Of a stretch of 34,563 nucleotides of DNA, positions 1 to 10,083 are shown piece after piece. Where the stretch lies: assembly GCA_004322345.1 (NCBI GenBank), contig SCTQ01000248.1, positions 1 to 34,563 of the forward strand. The letters are read 5' to 3'. The notes under the pieces were generated by a model that saw only the letters and a program-made list of their open reading frames with translations, did not search any database and was not told the DNA's origin. Position 1 is the first letter of the stretch; each line of letters opens with the position of its first letter. The position numbers were made by a program, and so were the translations under genes. Origin of the DNA: Aquabacterium sp. (GTDB taxonomy: Bacteria; Pseudomonadota; Gammaproteobacteria; Burkholderiales; Burkholderiaceae_C).

Positions 1-220
1 CTGCCGGAACCGGGTTTCGGCAATCGCGATACCCGTGCCCGCCCGCGCGCCGAGTGGCGCATCGCGCTTCCGTGCAGGCGTCCGGTTTCCCCAGGGCTCT
101 TCGATGCTGACCTCGTCCAGACGGCCGTAGATGGCCACGCCAGCGTCGTTGAAGTCGCAAGTGCAGTGCCGCCGCGTCGCCGGAGCGGCACGGGCGCGGC
201 ATTTGCCAGCGGCCTGCATG
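1..220 (-). CDS. possible partial gene running off the left edge (hypothetical)
   Basis: Reverse strand is open from an ATG at 220 to the window edge; reads ...CDFNDAGVAIYGRLDEVSIEEPWGNRTPARKRDAPLGARAGTGIAIAETRFRQ. No family recognised. Confidence 0.25.
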
Positions 221-811
221 CCCGACAGACCTTCCACCCCCCTGGCCGAGGAAGCGGCCGCAGGCGCCACCGCGCTGCTCGTCATCGACATGCTCAGCGA
301 CTGGTCCGCGCCCGAAGTCCACGCGTTGCGCGACGCGACGCTCAAGGTCGCACCGGCCGTCGCGGAGCTGAAGCGGCGCTGTGTCCAGGCCGCGGTGCCG
401 GTGATCTACGCCAACGACAACCACGGCCGCTGGCGCTCGGACTTCCGGGAGGTGGTGCGCTCGGCCCACGACGGCGGCGGCCCGGGCGCGGAAATCGCCC
501 GGCTGCTGGAGCCCGGTCCCGAGGACTATTTCGTGCTCAAGCCCAAGCATTCGGCCTTCTTTTCGACGCCGCTGGACCTGCTGCTGCAGCACCTGGAGGC
601 GCGGCGCCTGCTGCTCGCCGGCGTGGCGGCCGACCAGTGCGTGCTGGCCACGGCCACCGATGCGCTGATGCGCGACTACCGCGTGGAGGTGGTGGCCGAC
701 GGCATCGCGGCACCGACGCCGCAGCGGCTGGATGCGGCCTTCCGCCATTTCGCAGGCGTGATGCGCGTGCCAGTGCGGCGCGCTGCGGAGATCGGGCTGC
801 CCGGCCGGTGA
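218..811 (+). CDS. isochorismatase-fold cysteine hydrolase
   Basis: ATALLVIDMLSDW (catalytic Asp), K in VLKPKHSAFFSTPL, LLLAGVAADQCVLATATDA (catalytic Cys). Start taken at the internal Met (MPDRPSTP) of the 131..811 ORF. Confidence 0.85.
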   Translation: MPDRPSTPLAEEAAAGATALLVIDMLSDWSAPEVHALRDATLKVAPAVAELKRRCVQAAVPVIYANDNHGRWRSDFREVVRSAHDGGGPGAEIARLLEPGPEDYFVLKPKHSAFFSTPLDLLLQHLEARRLLLAGVAADQCVLATATDALMRDYRVEVVADGIAAPTPQRLDAAFRHFAGVMRVPVRRAAEIGLPGR

Positions 812-877
812 AGCCCGCGCGAACAGGGACAATGCTTCCCAGTCCGCCAACCGCAGCGCTTGCCTGCAGCTGACAGC

Positions 878-2935
<2,058 letters not shown>

Positions 2936-3135
2936 GCGTCAGCCGCCGCATTCGTCGCCGCGTTCGTCGCCGTCCGCGGCCCCACGCGATGGCCCGGGCA
3001 CCCGGGTTGTGTGGCGGTGGCCTCACGTGGTGGCGGCGTGCCGCGGCGCGGTCAGGGGCGTGCCGGGGAACCCGGGTACCCCGGTTGCCGAGGGTGGGCT
3101 CGTTGTCCTTTCCCACTTCCCACTGGAGCGTCTCC

Positions 3136-3774
3136 ATGAATCAACGACCACCGAAGCAGCAGGCCGCAGCCCTGCGCCGATGCACCGCCGCCGTTTTTCT
3201 CGCCACGGCCGCCTGCGCCGCCCAGGCCCAGTCCTCGTGGGTGCCGGCCCAGGGCCAATCCTGGCTGCCTTACACCACCTCAGGCTACGTCGGCGTTGCG
3301 CTGGGGCAGGGCCGCTACGAGGACGGCGCCTGCGTCGCCGGCTTCGGTTGCGACAAGCGTTCCGAATGGGCGGGGAAGATCTACACCGGCGGCCAGGTCA
3401 ACCCCTGGCTGGGCGCCGAGATCGGCTACGTGCACTTCGGCCGCGTGGATCGCAACGGCGGGGACGTGCGGGCGCAGGGCGTGGCGATCGACCTCGTCGG
3501 GCGGCTGCCGCTGGCCGAGCGCTTCTCCCTCTCGGCCAAGGTCGGCGGGACCTACGGATGGACGGACTCCAGCGCCTCGGCGCTGGCCGCGGCCGCGGGG
3601 GCACCCGACGGCGACGAGAACGGCTTCGGATGGAACGCCGGCGTCGGCGCCGCCTTCCACCTGGACCGCAACTGGAGCCTGATGCTGGAGTGGGAGCGGC
3701 ACCGCCTGAAGTTTGCCGACGACGATCGCCGCGACGTGGACCTCGCCAGCTTCGGCGTGGCCTATCGCTTCTGA
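3136..3774 (+). CDS. outer-membrane beta-barrel (OmpA-like) protein with signal peptide
   Basis: MNQRPPKQQAAALRRCTAAVFLATAACAAQAQ signal peptide; alternating barrel strands; C-terminal ...VDLASFGVAYRF ending in an aromatic residue. Confidence 0.8.
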   Translation: MNQRPPKQQAAALRRCTAAVFLATAACAAQAQSSWVPAQGQSWLPYTTSGYVGVALGQGRYEDGACVAGFGCDKRSEWAGKIYTGGQVNPWLGAEIGYVHFGRVDRNGGDVRAQGVAIDLVGRLPLAERFSLSAKVGGTYGWTDSSASALAAAAGAPDGDENGFGWNAGVGAAFHLDRNWSLMLEWERHRLKFADDDRRDVDLASFGVAYRF

Positions 3775-3777
3775 GCC

Positions 3778-4377
3778 ATGTCGTCCTGCCAGCCCGAGCA
3801 ACTCGTGCTGATGTACTTCCTGCTGCCGCTGTGGATCGCGGCCGGGCTGGCGGATGCGCTGTGCCACCGGCGCGCGGACATCGCGCACACGGCCGGCCCC
3901 TTCGAGTCGCTGCTGCACCTGCTGATGCTCGTCGAGGTCGGCTTGCCGCTGCTGGCGGCGCTCTTCCTGGAGATCGATGCGCTGCTCATCGTGCTGATGC
4001 TCGTGGCCTTCGCCGTACACGAAGCCACCGCGCTGTGGGATGTCGGCTATGCGGCGCGCAGGCGCCGCGTCTCGCCCCTCGAGCAGCACGTGCACAGCTT
4101 CCTCGAGATGATCCCGCTGATGTCCATCATCGTGGTCGTCATCCTGCGCTGGGACCAGTTCCTCGCGATCTTCGGTGCAGGCGCACAGCCTGCGCGCTGG
4201 GAACTGGCGTGGAAGGAGGAGCCGCTGCCGGCGGCCTACGTCGTCGTGCTGCTGGCCTGCGTCGCGGTGTTCTCCGTCGGCCCCTATCTCCTGGAACTGG
4301 CGCAGGGCCTGAAGGCCAGCCGTCAGGCGGCGACGGCAGCCGGCGCCAGCGGGTCCACCGGTATCGAGCCGCGCTGA
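3778..4377 (+). CDS. hypothetical multi-pass membrane protein
   Basis: 199 aa with several hydrophobic segments (LVLMYFLLPLWIAAGLADAL, LLIVLMLVAFAVHEATAL, IPLMSIIVVVILRW, YVVVLLACVAVFSVGPYLL); starts just after the barrel gene stop. Confidence 0.7.
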   Translation: MSSCQPEQLVLMYFLLPLWIAAGLADALCHRRADIAHTAGPFESLLHLLMLVEVGLPLLAALFLEIDALLIVLMLVAFAVHEATALWDVGYAARRRRVSPLEQHVHSFLEMIPLMSIIVVVILRWDQFLAIFGAGAQPARWELAWKEEPLPAAYVVVLLACVAVFSVGPYLLELAQGLKASRQAATAAGASGSTGIEPR

Positions 4378-4937
4378 TAGAGCCCGATGCAGCAGCCGCT
4401 GGCGATCATGCCGGCCTCCAGGGCCTTGAGCAGTTCGTCGCGGCCCGGCTCGGCCGACCAGTCCGGCCTGCAGTTCAGGGCGAACACCTGGAAGGCATAC
4501 CGGTGCACGCCGTGGCCGGGGGGCGGGTCCGGCGGCAGCCACCGGCTGCGCAGCAGCGAGTTCTGGCCCATGCGCCCGGCGACCGTCGCCTCGCCTTCGG
4601 ACGCCGACAGCGCGCCCTCGGCCAGGCCGCCGTCCTGCGCGGGCAGGTCCACGACGATGGCGTGCACCAGCGGCTGGGGCGTGGGAGAGTCCGCGTCCTC
4701 GACCAGCAGCACGACGCTGGCGGTCGCCGCCGGCAGGCCGCTCCACTGCAGCGGGGGCGAACAGCCCTCGCCGTCTGCGGTGCAGCGCTCGGGCAGGAAG
4801 GCGTGGTCGGCGAAGGCCGGGCTCGTGACCTCGATGCCAGCCCCCGGCGTGCCCAGCTTGTTGACGGCCAGCTTCTCCAGCCCGGCACGCTGGCCACGCA
4901 GCGCATGGCCCAAGGCGGTGGGAAGTATTTGCAGCAT
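4323..4937 (-). CDS. YbhB/YbcL family (Raf kinase inhibitor-like / PEBP) protein
   Basis: ITVTSPAF-type opening (IEVTSPAFADHAFLPERCTADGEGCSPPLQWSGLP), VVLLVEDADSP, HGVHRYAFQVFAL. AAGGAG about 7 nt upstream of the ATG at 4937. Confidence 0.9.
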   Translation of the reverse strand: MLQILPTALGHALRGQRAGLEKLAVNKLGTPGAGIEVTSPAFADHAFLPERCTADGEGCSPPLQWSGLPAATASVVLLVEDADSPTPQPLVHAIVVDLPAQDGGLAEGALSASEGEATVAGRMGQNSLLRSRWLPPDPPPGHGVHRYAFQVFALNCRPDWSAEPGRDELLKALEAGMIASGCCIGLYQRGSIPVDPLAPAAVAA

Positions 4938-5092
4938 GTCTGACTCCTTCGCGTCCATGGCTCGCTCGTCCGCCGCAGGCTGGTGGCGGACACGGTGGAA
5001 CTCTTCAAGCTCGTGATGGAGCTGAAGTTGAAGGCCGAGAAGAAAAAGCCTCTCGTGGCCCTCATGCGGCAGCTCTGGTGTGAGGCACCACA

Positions 5093-5377
5093 CTATGCCG
5101 GCAGCCTCCGGCGCGCCCGGCCGCGCGCCGCGACCAGCCCCAGGCCTGCCAGCAGCAAGGCGGCGCCCGTGGGCTCCGGCACCGCGGGCGCGAAGGACAC
5201 CATCGTCAGGCCGTACTGGCTTCCGTCGGCATCGGGTGCCGGGAAGAGGTTGAACCACCACATGCTCTCGGGGAGGGAGCCGGGGCCGGAGTCGTTGTTC
5301 AGCTCGAACCCGCCGCTGGCCCCGAGGCACGCGGCGATGGAGCAGCGGGCGACGAAGGTTCTGATCCGGGTGTGCAT
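5093..5377 (-). CDS. short PEP-CTERM sorting-domain protein
   Basis: C-terminus VPEPTGAALLLAGLGLVAARGRARRRLPA has PEP motif + TM + basic tail. Start MHTRIRTFVARCS preceded by GGGGAGATCGGC. Confidence 0.75.
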   Translation of the reverse strand: MHTRIRTFVARCSIAACLGASGGFELNNDSGPGSLPESMWWFNLFPAPDADGSQYGLTMVSFAPAVPEPTGAALLLAGLGLVAARGRARRRLPA

Positions 5378-5762
5378 GCCGATCTCCCCTTGGGATGGGT
5401 TGCCCCGCGATCCATGTCGCGGACAAGGCCTGAGTTTCAAGGCCCGAGGAGTCGGTGTCTGGCATGCCCGAGTAACGGGCCCTGGATGGAAGCGGAGGGC
5501 AAAAAGCCCACCCGCCCGGCCGCCGCCCATTTCATGCTTCAGGGAGGAAACGCACGCGCATGGTTAGCGAGGAACGGCGAGCCGCAAGCGGCGGGTGGGC
5601 ACAAACTGAAAAGCCGGTAACGTGTTCTCGCACGTTGGTCCGCGCGACGCAAGTGCGGCTTGTGCGGCTTGTGCGGTGGCCCGCGATGCAGGGGATGCCG
5701 CGGCACGCACGATCGGCGATATGGGCGCGCGGGCGCCGGCCCTTGCGCTTCGCTGCGTCCTC

Positions 5763-6080
5763 TCAGCTGTGCGCTGCCTGCAGGCCCGGTCCCGCCGCCC
5801 GCGCGTAGTGGCGTACGGTGGGGAAAGGGTCGTAGAAATGATGCAACAGCCGCCGCCATTCCTGGTACTGCGGTGAGCCGCGGAAGCCTTGCTCGTGATG
5901 CGCGATGCTCTCCCAGCGGACAAGCAACATGTAGTGGTGGTCCTGTTCCACGCAGCGCTGAAGCTCATGGCCCCGGTAGCCGGGCATGGCCGCGATGAGG
6001 GGCTGGGCCAGTCCGAAGGCGGCTTCGAAGTCCGCGGCGTGGCCGGGGCGCACCTGCAGCTGGGCGATCTCGAGGATCAT
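5763..6080 (-). CDS. antibiotic-biosynthesis-monooxygenase (ABM) domain protein
   Basis: MILEIAQLQVRPGHAADFEAAFGLAQPLIAAMPGYRGHELQRCVEQDHHYMLLVRWESIAHHEQGFRGSPQYQEWRRLLHHFYDPFPTVRHY is a typical ABM fold sequence. Confidence 0.85.
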   Translation of the reverse strand: MILEIAQLQVRPGHAADFEAAFGLAQPLIAAMPGYRGHELQRCVEQDHHYMLLVRWESIAHHEQGFRGSPQYQEWRRLLHHFYDPFPTVRHYARAAGPGLQAAHS

Positions 6081-6251
6081 GGCGCCGCTTTCACTTTTGG
6101 TCGTCGAGGGCGCCGAGCATAGCGGCGCATGGGGCGTTGCATGGCCCCGTGTGGGGCGGCCCATTCCCTCTGACATTGGTCCGGGGGGTGTGCCGCGCGC
6201 GCTTGTATCCGTATGTTCCAGAGGTCGTCCGCGTTTTCCGGATCCTCTGTC

Positions 6252-7883
6252 ATGACCTTCGATTTCTCCCCGTCGCGGCGCCGCCTGCTGGGTGCCGCGG
6301 CCGGGCTGCCTGCGCTGGGCCTGGGAGGGCCCGCGCGAGCCGGCGGGCTGGACACCGCGATGTGCCAGCTGCTGGTCCCCGAACTCTTCGCCCCGGTGCC
6401 GCGTGCGCCGGCCCACGTGCGCAACCTCGTCATCGGCTCCGGCTTCGGCGGTGCGGTCAGCGCGCTGCGGCTGGCCCAGGCCGGCGAGGAGGTGGCCGTG
6501 CTGGAACGCGGGTTGCGCTGGCCCAACTCGCCGTGGCGCCCGGTGTTCGCCGGCGAGACCGCACCCGACGGCCGGGCCTTCTGGTTCAAGCCGGTGCTGG
6601 GCAAGGGCTCGCCGCTGAACCTCGTCGGCCTGGACACGCCCTTCGCCGGCGTGATGGACGAGACCGTCTACGACCACATGCGCGTGCTGCGTGGCGCCTG
6701 CGTGGGCGGCGGGTCGGTGGTCTTCAGCGGCGTGATGATCCAGCCGCAGCGCCGGTATTTCGACGACATCTTCGGCGGCCTGGTCGACTACGACGAGATG
6801 GACCGCGTGTACTGGCCGCGCGTGCGCGCCATGCTGGGCCTGTCGCCGATGCCGGCGGACATCTATCGCAGCGACGCCTTCGGCCACTCGCGCGCCTGGG
6901 ACGACCAGGTGCGGCGCGCGGGCTACCTGCCGCAGCCGGCGGACTCCATCTTCAACTGGAAGGTCGTGCGCCAGGAGCTTCAGGGCCGCTGCCTGCCCTC
7001 GGCCACCATCGGCCTGTCCAACTGGGGCAACAGCAACGGTGCCAAGTTCGACCTCAACCAGAACTACCTCAGGCAGGCCGAGGCCACCGGCCGCGCACGC
7101 ATCTACCCGGCGCACCAGGTGCACGCCATCGGCTTCGACGGCAGCCGCTACACCGTGGACACCAGCCGCATCCGCCCCGACGGCCGCGTGCTGGAACGCT
7201 ACGTCCTCACCTGCGACCGGCTGTTCCTGGCCGCGGGCTCGGTGGGCACGTCCGAGCTGCTCGTCAAGGCCCAGGCCCAGGGCACGCTGCGCGAGCTGGA
7301 TGCGCAGACGGGGCAGGGCTGGGGCAGCAACGGCGATGTCGTCACCACCCGCACGCTGTCGGCGATGCGCGGCCTGACACAGGGTGCGCCCTGCGCCTCG
7401 CTGATCCAGGACGCCACCTCCGGCCTGCCGCTCACGCTGGAGAACTGGTACGCCCCGCTGGTCACGCTGGACCTGGGCATCGTGCGCTCGCTGGCCATGG
7501 TCTACGACGCCACCCACCGCGGGCGCTTCCGGTACGACGCATCGGCCGACCGCGTGGTGCTGGACTGGAATCCCTCGGGCAACGACGACGCGGTGGCCGT
7601 GGTGACGGCCGTCAACGACCGCATCGCCGACGCCTCGCGCAGCATGCCCGGGCTGGAGCCGCTGATCCCCGGCGTCAGCGGCAAGGACTGGACTGCGCAT
7701 CCGCTGGGCGGCGCGGTGCTGGGCCGCGTGACCGACGGGCACGGCCGCGTGAAGGGCCACCGCGGGCTCTACGTGATGGACGGCGCGGCCGTGCCGGGCT
7801 CCTGCGGCGCGGTGAACCCGTCGCTGACCATCGCCGCGCTGGCCGAACGCAACGTGGAGGCCGTGCTGCGCGCCGGCGTGTGA
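6252..7883 (+). CDS. Tat-signal GMC oxidoreductase, cholesterol-oxidase-like
   Basis: SRRRLLGAAAGLPALGLGGPARA Tat-type leader; FAD motif NLVIGSGFGGAVSALRLAQAGEEVAVLERG; C-terminal HPLGGAVLGRV and GAVNPSLTIAALAERN. Confidence 0.88.
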   Translation: MTFDFSPSRRRLLGAAAGLPALGLGGPARAGGLDTAMCQLLVPELFAPVPRAPAHVRNLVIGSGFGGAVSALRLAQAGEEVAVLERGLRWPNSPWRPVFAGETAPDGRAFWFKPVLGKGSPLNLVGLDTPFAGVMDETVYDHMRVLRGACVGGGSVVFSGVMIQPQRRYFDDIFGGLVDYDEMDRVYWPRVRAMLGLSPMPADIYRSDAFGHSRAWDDQVRRAGYLPQPADSIFNWKVVRQELQGRCLPSATIGLSNWGNSNGAKFDLNQNYLRQAEATGRARIYPAHQVHAIGFDGSRYTVDTSRIRPDGRVLERYVLTCDRLFLAAGSVGTSELLVKAQAQGTLRELDAQTGQGWGSNGDVVTTRTLSAMRGLTQGAPCASLIQDATSGLPLTLENWYAPLVTLDLGIVRSLAMVYDATHRGRFRYDASADRVVLDWNPSGNDDAVAVVTAVNDRIADASRSMPGLEPLIPGVSGKDWTAHPLGGAVLGRVTDGHGRVKGHRGLYVMDGAAVPGSCGAVNPSLTIAALAERNVEAVLRAGV

Positions 7884-8076
7884 GCGCGGCTGACTGCGTG
7901 ATGCATGCCCGCACGAGAGGCCGGTCCGGGCAATGCCCGCGATAGGCACGACGCCGCCCGCGCGGCCGCGTCCTTCGCTACAGTGTCGCCAACGCTTTGC
8001 GCCACCCGCCCCTTGAAAGCGGCTGCCTGCCTCGGGCCTTGTTGCCCGCGCGCTTTTCCTCCCTGAGCACGACATG

Positions 8077-8104
8077 GCACCAGCCGCGGGCTGGGTGGCT
8101 TTTT
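8077..8104 (+). terminator. rho-independent terminator after the GMC oxidoreductase
   Basis: CCAGCC-GCG-GGCTGG stem (8080-8094) followed by GTGGCTTTTT, in the gap between convergent genes. Confidence 0.6.
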
Positions 8105-9179
8105 ACCCCCCGCGCTGCACCTGCCCGAACGCTGCCTCGCCGAACAGGTGGCTCACCCGCTCGCCGGGGAAGAGCCAGAAGGGCGTGCGTTCGCTGGAGG
8201 TGGCGCAGTTGGGATAGTCCGGATGCGCCGAGGGCCCGGCCAGCGTCTTCTCCAGCACCATCGAGATGTACTGGTCGTTGCTGCCCTCCAGCGTGTTGCC
8301 GTTGAGGATCACCTCGACGCCCGAGGCCAGCGCATAACGCCGCACGGCGTCGATGCGCGAGTGCTTCGGCTCGTAGGCGTCCACCCCGACGCCGTTCTCG
8401 CTGGTCACGCGGATGCCGTCGGGCACGCGTGCGGCCAGCGAATGGTTGCCCTCGGTATGGCCAGGCGTGTGGACCAGCGCCACGCCGGGGCCCAGGCTCA
8501 GGCTGGTGTCGAAGTGGACCACCCGTTCGGCCGGGATGCCGGCGATGCCGCATGGGCAGTACCAGTCGGCCTGCAGCGGCAGCAGGGCGAGGGTCGAGGC
8601 CCATTCCTGGCGATGCACCAGCAGCTTCGCGCGCGGGAACACGGCCTGGTGGCCGGTGCCGCCCAGCCAGCGGCGCAGCTCCTGCGTGTGCAGGTGGTCG
8701 TAGCTGACGTAGTCCACGTCGGCCGGCTGCAGGCCGCAGGCCGCGAGCGCCGACTCCACCGTGTCGTAGACGGGCGCGAGGAAGCGCTGGGCCCATTGCG
8801 GAACCTGCCGGGCCAGCCGCTTGAAGAAGGGTGTCTCGCGGTTGCCTTCGTGGTCCGACGGCGACATCAGCAGCGTGCGCAGCGCCCCCTCGTGGTCCGC
8901 GTACTGCACGACGAACATGCGGTTGAGCAGGTGCACCAGCGGGAACTTGAAGCCCTTGTCGGCGAAGACGCCGGTGTAGGCGTAGTAGGTCGGGTAGGGC
9001 GCGCGGATGAGGTCGATGCTGCGGTAGTGGTGCACCGGCGGCGCGTCCATCATGCGTTCGCGCAGGGCCGCGGCGCGGCGTCGCACCTCACGCAGGCGGT
9101 CCTGGGGGCTGGCGGCGTCGCGTGCGCCGTCGAAGTCGTCCAGCACGAGCATGCCGGCGGGCAGGGCGGTCGAGGTCAT
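8103..9179 (-). CDS. MBL-fold hydrolase-like protein with atypical metal motif
   Basis: VDYVSYDHLHTQELRRWLGG, HTPGHTEGNHSLAARV, and overall MBL layout. Confidence 0.8.
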   Translation of the reverse strand: MTSTALPAGMLVLDDFDGARDAASPQDRLREVRRRAAALRERMMDAPPVHHYRSIDLIRAPYPTYYAYTGVFADKGFKFPLVHLLNRMFVVQYADHEGALRTLLMSPSDHEGNRETPFFKRLARQVPQWAQRFLAPVYDTVESALAACGLQPADVDYVSYDHLHTQELRRWLGGTGHQAVFPRAKLLVHRQEWASTLALLPLQADWYCPCGIAGIPAERVVHFDTSLSLGPGVALVHTPGHTEGNHSLAARVPDGIRVTSENGVGVDAYEPKHSRIDAVRRYALASGVEVILNGNTLEGSNDQYISMVLEKTLAGPSAHPDYPNCATSSERTPFWLFPGERVSHLFGEAAFGQVQRGG

Positions 9180-9195
9180 GGAGGCCTTCTCTCGT

Positions 9196-9987
9196 TCAGT
9201 AGCCGGCCAGGCGTGCGGTGACCCAGCGGTTCATGAAATCCGGCGACAGCCGGCCCAGCAGGGCCAGGACGCGGGTCTGCCGCCCTACGTGGCGATGCAC
9301 GCCCAGCCGCCACGGCGCCACGGTGGCCGCGCGCCAGATCTCCCGCGCCACGTCGTCGGCGCTCAGGCGCACGCCCAGGCGGTCGACGGTCTTCATGCGG
9401 CTGACCTCCTCGCTGACCATGGCCGTGTCGACGAACAGCGGCAGCAGGTCCACCACGCGTATGCCCTGGCCGCGCCACTCGATGTCCAGTGCTTCCGTCA
9501 GGCTGCGCACGGCTGCCTTGGTGGCCGCGTAGCTCGACAGCATCGGCTGGCCGTACAGGGCCGACGCCGAGCACATGTTGATCACCCGGCTGCCCGCGGT
9601 GCGGCGCAGATAGGCGTGGGCGACATGGCAACCGTTGAGCAAGCCCTTGAGGTTGACCTCCACCACCGCGTGGTGCCGCGCCAGCGCGGCCTGCTCGAAG
9701 GGCGCGGTGACGGCGATGCCGGCGTTGTTCAGCAGCACGTCCAGCCGCTGCCCCGCGGCCTGCCAGAAGCGCGACAGCGCCTCGTCCCAGGCCCGCGCAT
9801 CGGTCACGTCGAGGCGGCAGGCGAAGCAGCGCTGCGCACCCAGTTCGCGCGCCAGGGCGGCGACCGCCTCGCCGTCCACGTCGGTGAGTCCGACGAACCA
9901 GCCCGCGCGGGCGAAACGCAGGGCGGCCGCGCGGCCGATGCCGGCGGCCGCGCCGGTGATGAAGATGGCGGGCACAGGGGGGCTCAC
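9196..9987 (-). CDS. short-chain dehydrogenase/reductase
   Basis: FITGAAAGIGRAAALRFARAG, NNAGI, YAATKAAVRSL (YxxxK). Likely GTG start at 9987 (VSPPVPAIFITG). Confidence 0.92.
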   Translation of the reverse strand: MSPPVPAIFITGAAAGIGRAAALRFARAGWFVGLTDVDGEAVAALARELGAQRCFACRLDVTDARAWDEALSRFWQAAGQRLDVLLNNAGIAVTAPFEQAALARHHAVVEVNLKGLLNGCHVAHAYLRRTAGSRVINMCSASALYGQPMLSSYAATKAAVRSLTEALDIEWRGQGIRVVDLLPLFVDTAMVSEEVSRMKTVDRLGVRLSADDVAREIWRAATVAPWRLGVHRHVGRQTRVLALLGRLSPDFMNRWVTARLAGY

Positions 9988-10032
9988 GTGGCGGGACGGC
10001 GGGTCATCGGTGGAACGCGAGCGTAGACGCCG

Positions 10033-10065
10033 CCGGGTGAGGCCGCATTGACCGCGGCCACCCGG
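10033..10065. promoter_or_regulatory. inverted repeat at the SDR/araC divergent promoter
   Basis: CCGGGT-ga-GGCCGC-attgacc-GCGGCC-ACCCGG; a TTGACC/N17/AACAAT promoter candidate starts in the loop. Confidence 0.5.
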
Positions 10066-10083
10066 TTCTGAACAATTTCGGCC

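Noticed and set aside
5541-5640. Possible GEMM-type riboswitch near the PEP-CTERM gene (CAAACTGAAAAGCCGG)
   Set aside because: Does not match the conserved c-di-GMP-I core order or spacing on either strand.
5763-8075. 770-aa minus-strand ORF as one large protein
   Set aside because: Only the last 106 codons (ABM domain) are real; the remainder is antisense to the GMC oxidoreductase.
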